A DNA stretch of 64,000 nt from Gemmatimonadaceae bacterium (GTDB lineage: Bacteria > Gemmatimonadota > Gemmatimonadetes > Gemmatimonadales > Gemmatimonadaceae). The notes under the pieces were generated by a model, which saw only the letters and a list, made by a program, of their open reading frames with translations, had not been told where the DNA came from and searched no databases. The stretch spans positions 62,001 through 126,000 of the forward strand of contig DASQFN010000112.1 in NCBI GenBank assembly GCA_035633115.1, given 5' to 3'. Positions 46,401 through 56,500 of the stretch are shown here, one piece after another; the stretch's first letter is position 1, and the number at the start of each line of letters is the position of its first letter. A program made the translations under genes and the position numbers.

Positions 46401-47111
46401 TTAAGCTGTGAAGCGATCCAGATAAGCGACGAGCGATTCCATTCCCGCGAGATACCCCGCGAGCACCTGCCGTGCCTCGGCGCGCGGGAGCTTCGATTCT
46501 CCGCGCACATGTCGCACCACACGCTCGAACGGGGCAGGATCGAAGCCCGCCTTCGCGGCGACGGACCGGCTGAGCTCCGCATAATCCTGAGGCGGAACAT
46601 CCCCCAGCAGGCGCGCGACGCCGCGGAATACCACCATGATCGCACTGAGGCTCGCTTCCAGCAGCTCGATGTCCGCCTTGTCGTCTACCCCGGCAGCCAT
46701 CACCGCGCGCCTCAGGTGGAGCAGTTTCCCGAGCGCCTGCTGCTCTACCTCGAGCCGCAGATCGTCACGCGCCACCGTTATTCCAAGACACGGATCCGGC
46801 CCGTAAAGCACCTTGTGTCGCTCGAGTATATCAGCGTACTCCATTGGAAACACGTCGGCTGAGGACCTCCATTCAGCGTCCGTGAACATCATCGGAGGTG
46901 GATTGCCGGCGTCGCCCCACGCTTTGAGCACCGCCCCGACGACGGCAAGCCGGTCGAGCGGAACCGAATCGAGCACCACCAGAACGTTGTAGTCGGATCT
47001 CCTGGCGATGTGCTCGCCGGCAGTCGCCGATCCGTACAGAACGACAGAGCCGAGCGTAGATCCGAATGCGTTGTTCAGCTGACCGACGAGCTCGTCCAAT
47101 GTCATTGCCAT
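46401..47111 (-). CDS. Nucleotidyltransferase-fold protein with altered metal motif
   Basis: 236 residues. LGSVVLYGSATAGEHIARRSDYNVLVVLD is the minimal nucleotidyltransferase motif GS-x9-D-x-[DE], but the second acidic residue is asparagine (SDYN, codon AAC). The C-terminal two thirds are helical (KLLHLRRAVMAAGVDDKADIELLEASLSAIMVVFRGVARLLG). No signal peptide, so cytoplasmic. It could be an inactive or regulatory nucleotidyltransferase, or one using fewer metals. It lies between the TPM and lemA genes on the same strand, which is not part of their usual pairing. Confidence 0.7.
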   Translation of the reverse strand: MAMTLDELVGQLNNAFGSTLGSVVLYGSATAGEHIARRSDYNVLVVLDSVPLDRLAVVGAVLKAWGDAGNPPPMMFTDAEWRSSADVFPMEYADILERHKVLYGPDPCLGITVARDDLRLEVEQQALGKLLHLRRAVMAAGVDDKADIELLEASLSAIMVVFRGVARLLGDVPPQDYAELSRSVAAKAGFDPAPFERVVRHVRGESKLPRAEARQVLAGYLAGMESLVAYLDRFTA

Positions 47112-47171
47112 TACGTAGTCCTCATGCCGCGGGACACTGAGGGAATCTCCGCTGCGCCGCGCGCCTGAATC

Positions 47172-48080
47172 TCACCAGCTGGAGCCACCGCCACCACCGC
47201 TGAAGCCACCGCCGCCGCCGAACCCGCCAAAGCCGCCTCCCCCACCAAACCCGCCGCCGCCGAACCCGCCGCCGCTCCATCCGCTGCGGTGTCCGCCACC
47301 CGACTGCATCGCCAGCAGAAGTGGCCAGAAGCATCCATCGCATCCGCTCTCTCGTCCCCTTCGTCCTCTCCGTTGAGCACGCCGGCTTGCGCTGGAGAGA
47401 AACGACATCACCACGAAAAAGATGATGAGGAAGACAAACGGCGGAATTCCGCGGCGCTCTGGCTCACGGTAGCGCACCGGCGCGGGCGGCACGAGCGCTG
47501 TATCGAGAGTGAATTTGAACTCGTTGGCGAACCGCTGAGCTGTTCTAAGCGTGACCAGCTCAAGGCCGGTGGCGTAATCACGCTGCTGAAACGCCGGTGT
47601 GGCCTCGCGGCAGATATCGCCCGCGGTCGCGTCGGTGATGAATCCCTCGGCTCCCTGCCCCGTAGCGATGAAGCATTTCCCGCGGCCGTCGGAGCTTGTC
47701 TCCTTCGGCACGAGGAGAATCACCGCGCCGGCGTTCCGCGTCGGATCACCCGGGTTCCCGATCTTGCCTACTTTCCATTCCCGGCCGATCTGAAGTGCGA
47801 CGTCGGCGGCCACGTTCTGGCCGATGTCGCTGAGCGTGACGACTCCAATCTCGCCCCGCGACTTGTTCCTGACGTCCTCCGCGATCCGCGTGATACGCTC
47901 GATCGTCCCGGCGTCGAGTACGCGGGCGAAGTCGTTGACGACTCCGGTAGGCGGTGGAATCGTGAGCCTGGACTGCGCGCGAGCCACCGACGGAGGGATA
48001 ACCAGCACGGAGAGCACAGGGGCGAGCACGGCATATGCGCGAAGTCTGCGCAGCGCGGCGCGCGAAGGCGCTCGTAACAA
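47172..48080 (-). CDS. TPM-domain membrane protein with glycine-rich tail
   Basis: 302 residues from a TTG at 48080. Signal peptide to about ARAQ, then the TPM domain VVNDFARVLDAGTIERITRIAEDVRNKSRGEIGVVTL, IGREWKVGKIGNPGDPTRNAGAVILLVPKE, GEGFI-like GQGAEGFITDATAGDIC. A membrane helix at PPFVFLIIFFVVMSFLSSA precedes a basic loop and a C-terminal run of FGGGG repeats, the usual ending of YgcG-type proteins. The domain (formerly TPM_phosphatase) faces the periplasm. Paired with LemA as in many bacteria. Confidence 0.88.
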   Translation of the reverse strand: MLRAPSRAALRRLRAYAVLAPVLSVLVIPPSVARAQSRLTIPPPTGVVNDFARVLDAGTIERITRIAEDVRNKSRGEIGVVTLSDIGQNVAADVALQIGREWKVGKIGNPGDPTRNAGAVILLVPKETSSDGRGKCFIATGQGAEGFITDATAGDICREATPAFQQRDYATGLELVTLRTAQRFANEFKFTLDTALVPPAPVRYREPERRGIPPFVFLIIFFVVMSFLSSASRRAQRRGRRGRESGCDGCFWPLLLAMQSGGGHRSGWSGGGFGGGGFGGGGGFGGFGGGGGFSGGGGGSSW

Positions 48081-48141
48081 CCGGATTATCGTGCTTCCGC
48101 CCTTGATTTCAGCACCATCACCGGCTCCTATTTACCAGACC

Positions 48142-48837
48142 ATGTCAAGCAAAGTCAACTTCAGTGCCGCGGTGCTCGCGGCGGTCGCAATTCATGCCTG
48201 CAGCCCGTCAGGATCTGCTCCTCCGGCTTCCGACGCGTCCCCTTCGGGCGCTCGGCCCGCCGCGTCCACTCCAGTCGACCCACTCGTTGCCGCTGCCGAC
48301 AAAGGACGGATTGCCGGCCACGCAAATGCCACAACCTGGCTCATCATCGCCAGCGATTTTCAGTGTCCGTTCTGCAAGCAGTGGCATGACGAGAGCTACA
48401 AGATGATCGACGACGAGTACGTACGTACCGGTAAGATCAAAGTTGCGTATGTGAACTATCCGCTAGCGCAGCATCAGCACGCGATGCCGACCGCGGAGGC
48501 CGCGATGTGCGCGTCGGCGCAGGGCAGGTTCTGGCAATTCCACGAAGCCCTGTTCGCAACCCAGAAGCAATGGGCATCGCTACCCTCATCGACGGCTGTT
48601 CTTGACTCCATCGCCGGCGCCGTTGGAGTGGACAAGTCGGCCTGGAAGCAGTGCATCGAGTCGGGGAAGCTCCGGCCAATGATCATCGCTGACCGGGACC
48701 GGTCGGCAGCCGCCGGAGTGCAATCCACGCCCACATTCCTGATCGGGAATCGCGTGCTCCTCGGTGCCCTGCCAGTTGACTCACTGCGGATGGCACTCGA
48801 CGCCGAAATCGCGAAAAGCGCCGCTCCTGCGCGCTGA
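48142..48837 (+). CDS. DsbA-family thioredoxin-fold protein
   Basis: 231 residues from ATG 48142. The N-terminus SAAVLAAVAIHAC resembles a lipoprotein signal with Cys20, followed by a Ser/Pro/Ala-rich linker. The thioredoxin fold has IIASDFQCPFCKQWHDESY with the redox pair Cys75-Cys78 and the cis-proline in GVQSTPTFLIGN. FWQFHEALFATQKQW matches the DsbA-like Thioredoxin_4 group. It probably makes or isomerises disulfides in the periplasm. It is divergent from the TPM gene, 61 bp apart. Confidence 0.86.
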   Translation: MSSKVNFSAAVLAAVAIHACSPSGSAPPASDASPSGARPAASTPVDPLVAAADKGRIAGHANATTWLIIASDFQCPFCKQWHDESYKMIDDEYVRTGKIKVAYVNYPLAQHQHAMPTAEAAMCASAQGRFWQFHEALFATQKQWASLPSSTAVLDSIAGAVGVDKSAWKQCIESGKLRPMIIADRDRSAAAGVQSTPTFLIGNRVLLGALPVDSLRMALDAEIAKSAAPAR

Positions 48838-48870
48838 CGCTGCCCGGCGCGCAGGTCTGAGCAGCGCCCG

Positions 48871-50157
48871 GTGAACCCGCTCGCACGAATACCGTACTTC
48901 GCCGCGGGAGCGGTCGCCCGCGCGCTGGCCGCCATCCCGCCGCCCGGCAACTCAAAAGCATCGCGCGCACTTCGAGCCCGCCGCGGCATCCGCCACCGTT
49001 ACGCCGAGTGGGCAGCTGAAAGCCGGGACCCGTCCAAGCCATTGCTGTGGGTGCATGCACCGTCCGTCGGTGAAGGACTGCAGGCGCTTCCGGTAATTCA
49101 GCTCTTTCGCGCGGCCCATCCGGGCGCGCAGATCGCGTACACGTTTTTTTCACCGAGCGCAGAGCGCTTTGCGGCGACAGTTGGAGCCGACTTTCACGAC
49201 TATCTCCCCTTCGACACCGTCGGGGATGCGGCGCTCGCACTGAGCGCGCTCCGGCCGACTGCTCTTGTGTTCAGCAAGCTCGACGTCTGGCCCGTACTCG
49301 TCGAGCAGGCGGCGAGCCGCGGAGCGAGACTCGGCCTGATGAGCGCTGCAATGCCCGCATCCTCCGGCCGCCGCGCGCGCGCGGCTCAGCTCTTTCTCCG
49401 CGACGCATTCCACGCGATGGACCTGGTCGGCGCCGTGTCGGATTCCGACGGTGCCAATCTCATCGGCGCCGGCGTGAGGCCGGACCGCCTGAGAATCACC
49501 GGCGACGCACGCTACGATCAGGCGTGGTCGAAAGCAGAATCGAATTCAGCCGAGCGTGCCGCCCTGATCGGGCCGCTTCGTGCGGCGCGCTTCACACTCG
49601 TTGCGGGTTCGACGTGGCCCAGCGACGAGCTGCGCCTGCTCCCGGCCTGGCTGGCGGTACGGCGTGCGCTGCCCAGCGTGAGACTGATAATTGCTCCGCA
49701 CGAGCTTTCGTCGGGGCATCTCGAGTCAGTCGAAACCTGGGCGCTGTCGAGCGGGCTCGAGTACGCCCGCACGGGCGACCCTGCCGCATCGTCAGCTGAC
49801 GTCATCGTCGTTGATCGCTACGGGATACTGGGCGATCTCTACGCCCTGGCAGACGTGGCTTATGTTGGCGGCGGGTTCCGTGATGCCGGGCTGCACTCGC
49901 TTCTCGAGCCCGCCGCGTTCGGTGCGCCGGTGATCATCGGGCCGGGCCACGCGGACAACCGCGACGCGAGCCTCCTCGTTGCCGCAGGAGGAGCGTTTCG
50001 GTGCTCTGACTCCGCCGCGATCACAAGTAGAATGCGGCGGTGGCTGGAGAACCCCGAGTCGCTTACTCGTGCACGGACCGCAGCACGTGAAGTAGTTCAG
50101 TCGGGACTCGGCGCCGCTGATCGATCGGTTGAGATTGTTGAGTCACTAATGAGATAG
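48871..50157 (+). CDS. waaA: 3-deoxy-D-manno-octulosonic acid transferase (Kdo transferase)
   Basis: 428 residues from GTG 48871. N-terminal hydrophobic segment IPYFAAGAVARALAAI, then LWVHAPSVGEGLQALPVIQLF, IAYTFFSPSAERFAA, LPFDTVGDAALALSALRPTALVFSKLDVWPVLVEQAASRGARLGLMSA, RITGDARYDQAW, and DRYGILGDLYALADVAYVGGGF with GLHSLLEPAAFGAPVIIGPGH. These are WaaA (GT30) motifs. It adds Kdo to lipid A precursor on the cytoplasmic face of the inner membrane, which indicates that the organism makes lipopolysaccharide-type lipid. Confidence 0.93.
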   Translation: MNPLARIPYFAAGAVARALAAIPPPGNSKASRALRARRGIRHRYAEWAAESRDPSKPLLWVHAPSVGEGLQALPVIQLFRAAHPGAQIAYTFFSPSAERFAATVGADFHDYLPFDTVGDAALALSALRPTALVFSKLDVWPVLVEQAASRGARLGLMSAAMPASSGRRARAAQLFLRDAFHAMDLVGAVSDSDGANLIGAGVRPDRLRITGDARYDQAWSKAESNSAERAALIGPLRAARFTLVAGSTWPSDELRLLPAWLAVRRALPSVRLIIAPHELSSGHLESVETWALSSGLEYARTGDPAASSADVIVVDRYGILGDLYALADVAYVGGGFRDAGLHSLLEPAAFGAPVIIGPGHADNRDASLLVAAGGAFRCSDSAAITSRMRRWLENPESLTRARTAAREVVQSGLGAADRSVEIVESLMR

Positions 50158-50176
50158 AAAAACTGCAGACTGAGTG

Positions 50177-50192
50177 TCGGGCCGAGGCCCGA
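50177..50192. terminator. Weak hairpin between convergent genes
   Basis: TCGGGC at 50177-50182 pairs with GCCCGA at 50187-50192 across a four-base loop, in the gap between waaA (+) and the EAL gene (-). On the minus strand a T-run lies about 14 bases further on. A short bidirectional terminator is possible. Confidence 0.35.
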
Positions 50193-50196
50193 TCAG

Positions 50197-51465
50197 CTAC
50201 GATTCAACCAGGGTCGCCACGGGCGGGGCAGCGGGGCCGGGCTCCGGCGGATGCAGGTAGAACCCCTGTACGAGGTGCGCGCCCAGCTGTTTCACCGTCT
50301 CGTACTCCTCGGCGAGCTCCACTCCCTCGGCAATAACCTTCGCGCCCTGATCGTTCGCGAAGCGAACCATCGTCTCCACGAGGTTCTGCTTGATGAAGTT
50401 CTCGTGGATGCAGTTGATGAGAGAGATGTCGAGCTTGATGAAATCGGGCTCGAGGTTCGCAATCGAGCCCAGCCCCGCGTAGCCGCTTCCCGCGTCGTCA
50501 ACGGCGAAGCGATATCCGCGATCGCGGAAATCCTTGAGCCGCCCGCGAAACTTCGGATAGTCCTTGATCGCGGTGCGCTCGGTTATCTCGAGAACCACGC
50601 GCGACGGGTCGGGCACGTCCATGTCTATCTCGGTGAACGCCGGGTCCGTGAAATCGTGCGGATCGACGTTGATGAAAAGCAGCTGGCTTTTCTCCAGCCT
50701 GGCCTTCATTCCGCGGATGGCGGTGTTTCGGCAGAGGCGGCTCAGCTCCCAGATCATGTCCGATTGCGCCGCAACCTCGAACATCACTTCGGGCCTTCGC
50801 ATGCTTCGCATGGTTCCGCGCGCGAGCGCCTCGTACCCGAAGATCTCCTTCGTGTCGGTGATGACGATCGGGTGATAATCGATATAGAGCGCTCCCGTGC
50901 GGAGGGTCTCCCGCAGGTCGGCGCTCTTTCGCGCCAGCTCTCTCTGCTCGACGCTGTTCGATGAAGCTGCTGCCTCACGAATGCCGCGGTATATCTGCCG
51001 CTCGAGCCGGATTTTCGGATCATAGTAAATGTGGGCCCGGCCGACATACGTGTCGAACAGCGCGGCGACCGCCTCGCCGTGACCCTCCTCCACACGCGTG
51101 GAGATGAACTGATGCAGCCGTATCGTGAGGTCGGTTATCTCCTCGTCGGTGGGAACGGGAACGTCGGCAGCGGGAATGTGGAACAGTATGAAGTCGTCGT
51201 CGTTGGTGAAGCTGACCATGACCTCCGATGACGCGAACGGACCTTCGCGGAAAAAATCCCGCATCGCCTTGATTGTCGTCTCGAGGATCTCGTCCAGCTT
51301 CTCCCACCCGTAGATCTCCTCGATCTTGGCGTAGCGGTCGAAGTTGAAGTAGAGGATGACGAGCTCTCCCCGCTCCTGGATGCCCTGACGCAGCGCGTCG
51401 AGAGTGGCCGAGACTGTTGGGACCTTGTCGTGTCCCGCTCGGAACAGCTGCCGGTAGTTCGGCAA
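50197..51465 (-). CDS. EAL-domain cyclic-di-GMP phosphodiesterase with degenerate GGDEF domain
   Basis: 422 residues from TTG 51465, two bases after the response-regulator stop. The same frame is open back to 51663, but that extension is arginine-rich and merely overlaps the regulator gene. The N-terminal GGDEF-like domain (about 15-150) has FTNDDDF in place of GGDEF, so it should not make cyclic-di-GMP. The EAL domain (about 180-410) keeps YEALAR, NVDPHDF, LEITERT, VDDAGSGYAGL, FIKLDISL, EGVE and QGFYLHPP, so phosphodiesterase activity is plausible. DDAG replaces the usual DDFG. Confidence 0.85.
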   Translation of the reverse strand: MPNYRQLFRAGHDKVPTVSATLDALRQGIQERGELVILYFNFDRYAKIEEIYGWEKLDEILETTIKAMRDFFREGPFASSEVMVSFTNDDDFILFHIPAADVPVPTDEEITDLTIRLHQFISTRVEEGHGEAVAALFDTYVGRAHIYYDPKIRLERQIYRGIREAAASSNSVEQRELARKSADLRETLRTGALYIDYHPIVITDTKEIFGYEALARGTMRSMRRPEVMFEVAAQSDMIWELSRLCRNTAIRGMKARLEKSQLLFINVDPHDFTDPAFTEIDMDVPDPSRVVLEITERTAIKDYPKFRGRLKDFRDRGYRFAVDDAGSGYAGLGSIANLEPDFIKLDISLINCIHENFIKQNLVETMVRFANDQGAKVIAEGVELAEEYETVKQLGAHLVQGFYLHPPEPGPAAPPVATLVES

Positions 51466-51467
51466 CG

Positions 51468-51866
51468 TCAGGGCGTGGGGGCGAGCTTGGCTGCGTTCCG
51501 CTCCACCACTTTCGCGAGCGACGCCAGCTCGAACGGCTTCTCCACGAAATCGTCGGCGCCTGTCTCCAATGCCTGCCGCTTGTTCATCCAGTCCTGAAGG
51601 GCCGTGACCATGACGACGCGGATGGAGGAGCCGAGCGTCGGGTGGTCCTTCATCTCGCGGCATACCTGCCAGCCGTCGCGGCCAGGCATCATCACATCGA
51701 GCAGGATGATGGAAGGTTTTTCGCGCTCGAAGACCTCCATCGCCTCGTTTCCATCATATGCGACCGAGATCCTGTACCCGCGAGCCTCCAGGTAATCCCG
51801 GATGATGTGGGCGTTGTCCTGGTTGTCGTCGACGACCAGAATCGAGGGGAGCTTTGGGTCGGACAT
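51468..51866 (-). CDS. Single-domain response regulator (CheY-like receiver)
   Basis: 132 residues. Acidic pocket VVDDNQ (Asp13, Asp14), phospho-acceptor Asp57 in LLDVMMPGRDG, Thr88 in VVMVTAL and Lys110 in VEKPF are all present. No output domain; it ends EPNAAKLAPTP-like just before the EAL gene, and the two are almost certainly co-transcribed. It probably controls the EAL protein by protein-protein contact after phosphorylation by a kinase encoded elsewhere. Confidence 0.93.
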   Translation of the reverse strand: MSDPKLPSILVVDDNQDNAHIIRDYLEARGYRISVAYDGNEAMEVFEREKPSIILLDVMMPGRDGWQVCREMKDHPTLGSSIRVVMVTALQDWMNKRQALETGADDFVEKPFELASLAKVVERNAAKLAPTP

Positions 51867-52011
51867 TGTTCAAAGGTTGTGAGGGACCATCGCGGTGGCA
51901 AGGTCAATCAGCAGGGACCACGCCATGCGCTACCGGTTTGCATCGAATCCGCCCGTTGGCCTGCGTGCGAGGTCCTGCACCATTCCCAGGTTTGAGCGCT
52001 CGAGCTTTGGC

Positions 52012-52044
52012 AAAAAAAGAGAGGGGCGCTCGGCCCCTCTCTTT
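52012..52044 (-). terminator. Rho-independent terminator of SusCD pair 2
   Basis: A 12-bp perfect stem (AAAGAGAGGGGC at 52016-52027 with 52033-52044) and five-base loop is followed on the minus strand by a run of seven T (52018-52012). It lies 20 bases after the SusD-like stop at 52064 and separates this operon from the response-regulator gene. Confidence 0.9.
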
Positions 52045-52063
52045 CAACTGCGCTCACCCACCC

Positions 52064-53566
52064 CTATGGATTGCGATCGGTGCATCCGGAGAAATTCGGA
52101 TTGTTCCGTTCCGACTGGGGCACGATGATATTCACGTCCTCCCCGTAGGTTCCGCCCTTGAAGAACGGGCCGTTTGGATAAACGGTGTTGACAGCCCGAC
52201 CGAACCCGCCGCTTGCCACGGGACGAACGAGACGCCGCATGTCGGCGAGGCGGTGACCGCGTCCGAACAGCCAGAATGCGCGCTCGCGGAAGTGCAGATC
52301 TTCCTGCGCGATCTGCGTGCCGGGAGCAACGAGAGGCGCGAGCACTGCCCCCGCAGTCGTCACGTTCGTCGGATCCTTCAGCGACTGGAAGCTGGCACGC
52401 AGAGTGTTCAGCGTCTGAAGCCAACCGGCGGCGTCACCCGACCGCAGCTTTGCCTCGGCCTCGATCAAGCGTGCCTCGACACCCGTCACGATCGCGACAT
52501 CGTCGTCGCGCGTCGGCCAGATCAGCTGAACGTAGTAGGGCCCACCAATGCGCGGCGAAGCGCCGAAGTTGCCGTCGAATGAGCTCGAATTCAAGACGCC
52601 AAAGCCACGGCAGACGGTGTCGTTCCCGCGACATACCGGAATTCTTGGATCGCCGGATGAAGCGAAGTTGAGCCCGACGGTTCCATCCTTGTCGCCAACG
52701 ACGTACCGCCTGCCTGAGTTGTTGAGCGCCCAGAGCTGATTCACCGCTGTGCCGGATACTGCTTCCTGATGGAACATCCTGAAGCGGAAGTCGCTCGGGA
52801 TTGCGGGCGAAGCCGCGATCTCCGCGCCAGCTCGAGCGAAGTCTCCCTGATTCAGCAGCACCCGCGCCCGGCCGATCCGCGCCAAAATACGCACGGTGTC
52901 TCCGCGCGTGTTACTGGCCGCGCCGGCGCTTGCCGAGTCGAAGCTCGCGAGAGCCCGAGCATACACCTGGGCGTTCGATTCAGGAGCTCCGTAAGTGATG
53001 ACAGAACCGTCGAGGTTGAAGCTGCTGAGCGGAGTTCCGTTGCAGTAGTTCTCGGCGATCGCCGTTTCCGCGAACCCGCGTGCCCAGTACATCTGTGCGA
53101 TACCCGACTGGACGAGTGGGAGTGCGGATGCGGCTGCCGGAGGATAGGCGCGGAGAGCATCAATCGCCTGGTTGGCGGCGGTTCGCGTGCGATTTATGTC
53201 ATACCACATACCGCTGATGACGCTGACCTCTTCGCGCACGAAGCGCTGGTCAGTTGCGTCGCGCTGGACGAACGTGTCGCCCGAGCGCCACTCGTCAGTG
53301 AGAAGGCCGGGAAAATGAAATACAGATTCGCCCCCGCTCGTCATACCGTTGAGACGGCCAAGTGTACCGAGTCGCAAACCCTCCGCTGACTCCGGGGAGT
53401 TGATGTTCTCGATGGCGATGACGTCGGGATCGGTCACCTCGAGCGCGCGATCGCAGGCACTTACTATCAGCGCGACCGCGGCAGAGAAACCCCACGCGGC
53501 GCGCCTGCGGGCGCGCCCAGCTTCGATCATTCCCCGGAGGCCGCGGGAGAAAAGGCATGATGTCAT
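52064..53566 (-). CDS. SusD/RagB-family outer-membrane lipoprotein 2
   Basis: 500 residues from ATG 53566, seven bases after the SusC stop with GAGG just before it; an internal ATG at 53530 gives a shorter leader. AAVALIVSAC is the lipobox. DRALEVTDPDVIAIENINSPESAEGLRLGTLGRL, YWARGFAETAIAENYCNGTPLS, RIGRARVLLNQGDFARA and the C-terminal LHFRERAFWLFGRGHRLADMRRL are characteristic of RagB/SusD proteins. It would cap the SusC channel encoded upstream and bind its cargo. The terminator 20 bases downstream closes the operon. Confidence 0.9.
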   Translation of the reverse strand: MTSCLFSRGLRGMIEAGRARRRAAWGFSAAVALIVSACDRALEVTDPDVIAIENINSPESAEGLRLGTLGRLNGMTSGGESVFHFPGLLTDEWRSGDTFVQRDATDQRFVREEVSVISGMWYDINRTRTAANQAIDALRAYPPAAASALPLVQSGIAQMYWARGFAETAIAENYCNGTPLSSFNLDGSVITYGAPESNAQVYARALASFDSASAGAASNTRGDTVRILARIGRARVLLNQGDFARAGAEIAASPAIPSDFRFRMFHQEAVSGTAVNQLWALNNSGRRYVVGDKDGTVGLNFASSGDPRIPVCRGNDTVCRGFGVLNSSSFDGNFGASPRIGGPYYVQLIWPTRDDDVAIVTGVEARLIEAEAKLRSGDAAGWLQTLNTLRASFQSLKDPTNVTTAGAVLAPLVAPGTQIAQEDLHFRERAFWLFGRGHRLADMRRLVRPVASGGFGRAVNTVYPNGPFFKGGTYGEDVNIIVPQSERNNPNFSGCTDRNP

Positions 53567-53573
53567 GATCGCC

Positions 53574-56500
53574 TCAGAATCCCAGGTTCAGGCGGAGCGT
53601 GAAGTACCGCGGTGGCGGTGCAGTCTGGAAATCTGTCTGGATGTCGTTTCCACCCCCGCCCTCGAAGTAGGCGGACTCGGGATCGATGCCGCTGTAGTCG
53701 GTCCACGTCTTGAGGTTACGGCCGGCGATGGTCACGCTCACGCGATCCGCGTTTAAGCGCCGCGCGAGATTCCACTGTCGTGGCGAAGTCAGTGTCAGTG
53801 CGACCTCACGGAGTTTGGTGTAGTCGGCTTTCTCGATAAACCCCCCCTGCGTACGGAGTGGGTGGTCGCGAAGTGCAACGTTGCGCGCCTGCTCGAACAG
53901 CGACGCGCTAGGATCCGAAAGGCCACGGCAGTTGCTTCGGCTCTGACACCGGATCCGCTCATTGGCGTTGAGGAGTTTGAAGCCTCCCTTGTGGTCTATG
54001 CTGGCACTCAATCGGATCAGATCACCAAAGAGCTCTATCCCCGGACTGAAGGACATTTCCACGTGCGGGAGCTGTCGTCCCTGATATTCCGCGGTGTCGC
54101 TCACCACGACTTCGTCCTGGGTGATGAGGCCGTCGCCATTTGTGTCGGCAAAGCTCTTGATCGCGGTGTGCCAGTACCCGAACAGCGGGTAACCGACACG
54201 GTGCTGGATCTGGGTGGCAACAATTATCGGAATCGGCTCGCCGGCTGCGTTGTTATCCAGCGTCAGGATCTTGTTGTCGTTGATCGAATGATTGATACCC
54301 AGATCAATCCCGATCCGATCGGTCCGCAGAAGCTGGGCGTGAATGCCGGTCTCGAATCCTCTGTTCTCCACTGAACCGATGTTCTCGAAGCGCGATGCGG
54401 TGATCCCGATGGAGCCAGGAAGAATCCGCTGAATCAAAGCGTCGCTGGTGCGCTTGCGGTAGCCGGTGAATTCGAAGGAGAAGCGGTTGTTGAGCATGCC
54501 GACATCAATGCCGCCCTCGAACTCGAGCGCTCGCTCAGGCTTGAGGTCAGGGTTGCCAACCGCATTGAAGGTGAGGCCGGGGACGCCCTGGTCGCCGAAG
54601 TTGGCTGTGCGCGGTGAAAAGAAAAGGAGCGCGTCATTCGTGCCTGGGGAAACCCCCGATGCTCCATACGCGGCGCGGAGGCGCAGTTGATCGAGGAAGC
54701 CCGGCTTTCGGAAAAAACCCTCCTCGGACACAACCCACGAGAGGCTGGCCTTCGGATAATAAACCGCGTCGAAGTTCTGCCCGAACGCGGTGTTGTTGTC
54801 GGCCCTCAGCGCACCGGTCAGGAACAGGCGATCGTTGAATCCGAACGTCTGCTCGACGAACACGCCCGCGGTGATCGCGAAGCTGGTTACCTCGGCCGCA
54901 TCTCTCACGGCCCCCGCCGTCACCGTCACGGCTCCCGGCGGCAGGTTGCTGCCGCTGGCCCCATTGCGAGCGAAAACGTTGCGGAAGTATTGAACACCAA
55001 GGGCTGTCTTCGAGGTCAGCTCCGGACGGAGGTTGAACGTCGCCGCTCCATTCACGTCGAAGGTGTACTGGAAAAAGTTCGTACGATTGTTGATTCTGAA
55101 TCCTTCGCGGCTTGTACCGAAATCCGAACAGTTGCCGCGTCGGCAAAGCTCGGAATCCACTCGATTAGTGTAGTCAACACCAAAGTTGCCGCGTGCCGAG
55201 AGCCAGCTCGCCGGCCGCCAGGAAGGCGATACGCTTCCGATGAACCGGTTGATCTCCTGCGTCACCACATCCTGGAAAACGTCCCCCGGTGTGAAAATGC
55301 GATAGCCATTGAGCGGAAAACCAAGACTTGTGTTGCCATTGTCGCGATAGCCCGGCCCGCCATAGGCGCTTGATAGCAACCCGGTCGTGTTGTTATCCGT
55401 CTGCGGGAGGCGTTGAGTGCTGGAGACGAATCCCGTCGATACCGCAATATCGGCCCTCGGAGTCAGGGTGACGTTGACGTTTGCGCGAAGGTTTGCCCGG
55501 TACAGCGAGTTCGGACGAAGCTGCTCTCCAGGAATTCGGCCGACCGTCGCATTCAGTCGCTCGATGTCGAACCGAGGCACCTTGTAAACGCCAGTCTCCC
55601 CCTCGTATTCACCGGAAAGGAAATAGCGAAGGGTCTCTGAGCCTCCATTAACCTGCGCGCCGTACTGTTCACGCCACCCCGTTGACAACGGAGTCGTCTC
55701 CGGATCCTCGAAAAGATTGAACGACTTCAGACTGTCCTGGAGGCACGTCTTGAGGGAAACCTGCGCGAGCGTGCACTGACGCGCTGTCGTCTCCCCGGGC
55801 CTGTGGCCGAAAAGCGTGTACGCTGTCGGGTAGGTGTTCTCGTCGGTAAGGCGGCCGCGCTCGACGTAGACGTTCCACTTCGGCCGACCCGGGCGACCGC
55901 GCTTGGTCGTGATCACCACGACTCCGTTGGCTGCGTCGGTTCCATACAGCGTTGCGGCCGACGGACCCTTCACGACCTCGATGCTCTCTATCTGCTCCGG
56001 ATCTATGTCCCCCACGCGGCTGGGAATCGCGCCGCCAACGCCGATGCTGGACGACCCGGATGAAGCCTCCATGCGAATGCCGTCGATGATGTAAATCGGA
56101 TCATTGTTGAGCGAAAGGCTGTTCGTCCCGCGAATGCGAATTCGCGACTGCGTTCCGGTGATTGTGCCGGGTGTGACCTGCACTCCCGGCGCGCGCGCCG
56201 TCAGTAGATCGGCAATGTTCTTGATGGGGAGCGTTGCGGTCAGTGCTGCGGCGTCGACACGTGAGATGTCGTTTCCGAGCTCGAGCCGCCGTTGCAGGCC
56301 CGTTGCGGTCGTCACGATCTCCCCAAGCTGTACGGCTACCAGGGGCAGCGAAAAGTTGAGCTGTACAGGCTGGCCGGTGGCGACAGCGACTGTCTGCCTC
56401 TGCGACTCATGTCCGAGAGAGTACGCGCGTACCTCGACGCGACCGGCCGGAACATTGCGAATCGTGTATGTCCCGTCGTCGTTTGTCGGAACTGAAAGCG

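Noticed and set aside
47176-47310. GC-rich GGN repeat stretch
   Set aside because: It encodes the glycine-rich C-terminal tail of the TPM protein, so it is explained by the protein.
51466-51663. Upstream extension of the EAL-domain frame giving a longer protein
   Set aside because: The added residues are arginine- and glycine-rich without homology and fully overlap the intact response-regulator gene in another frame.
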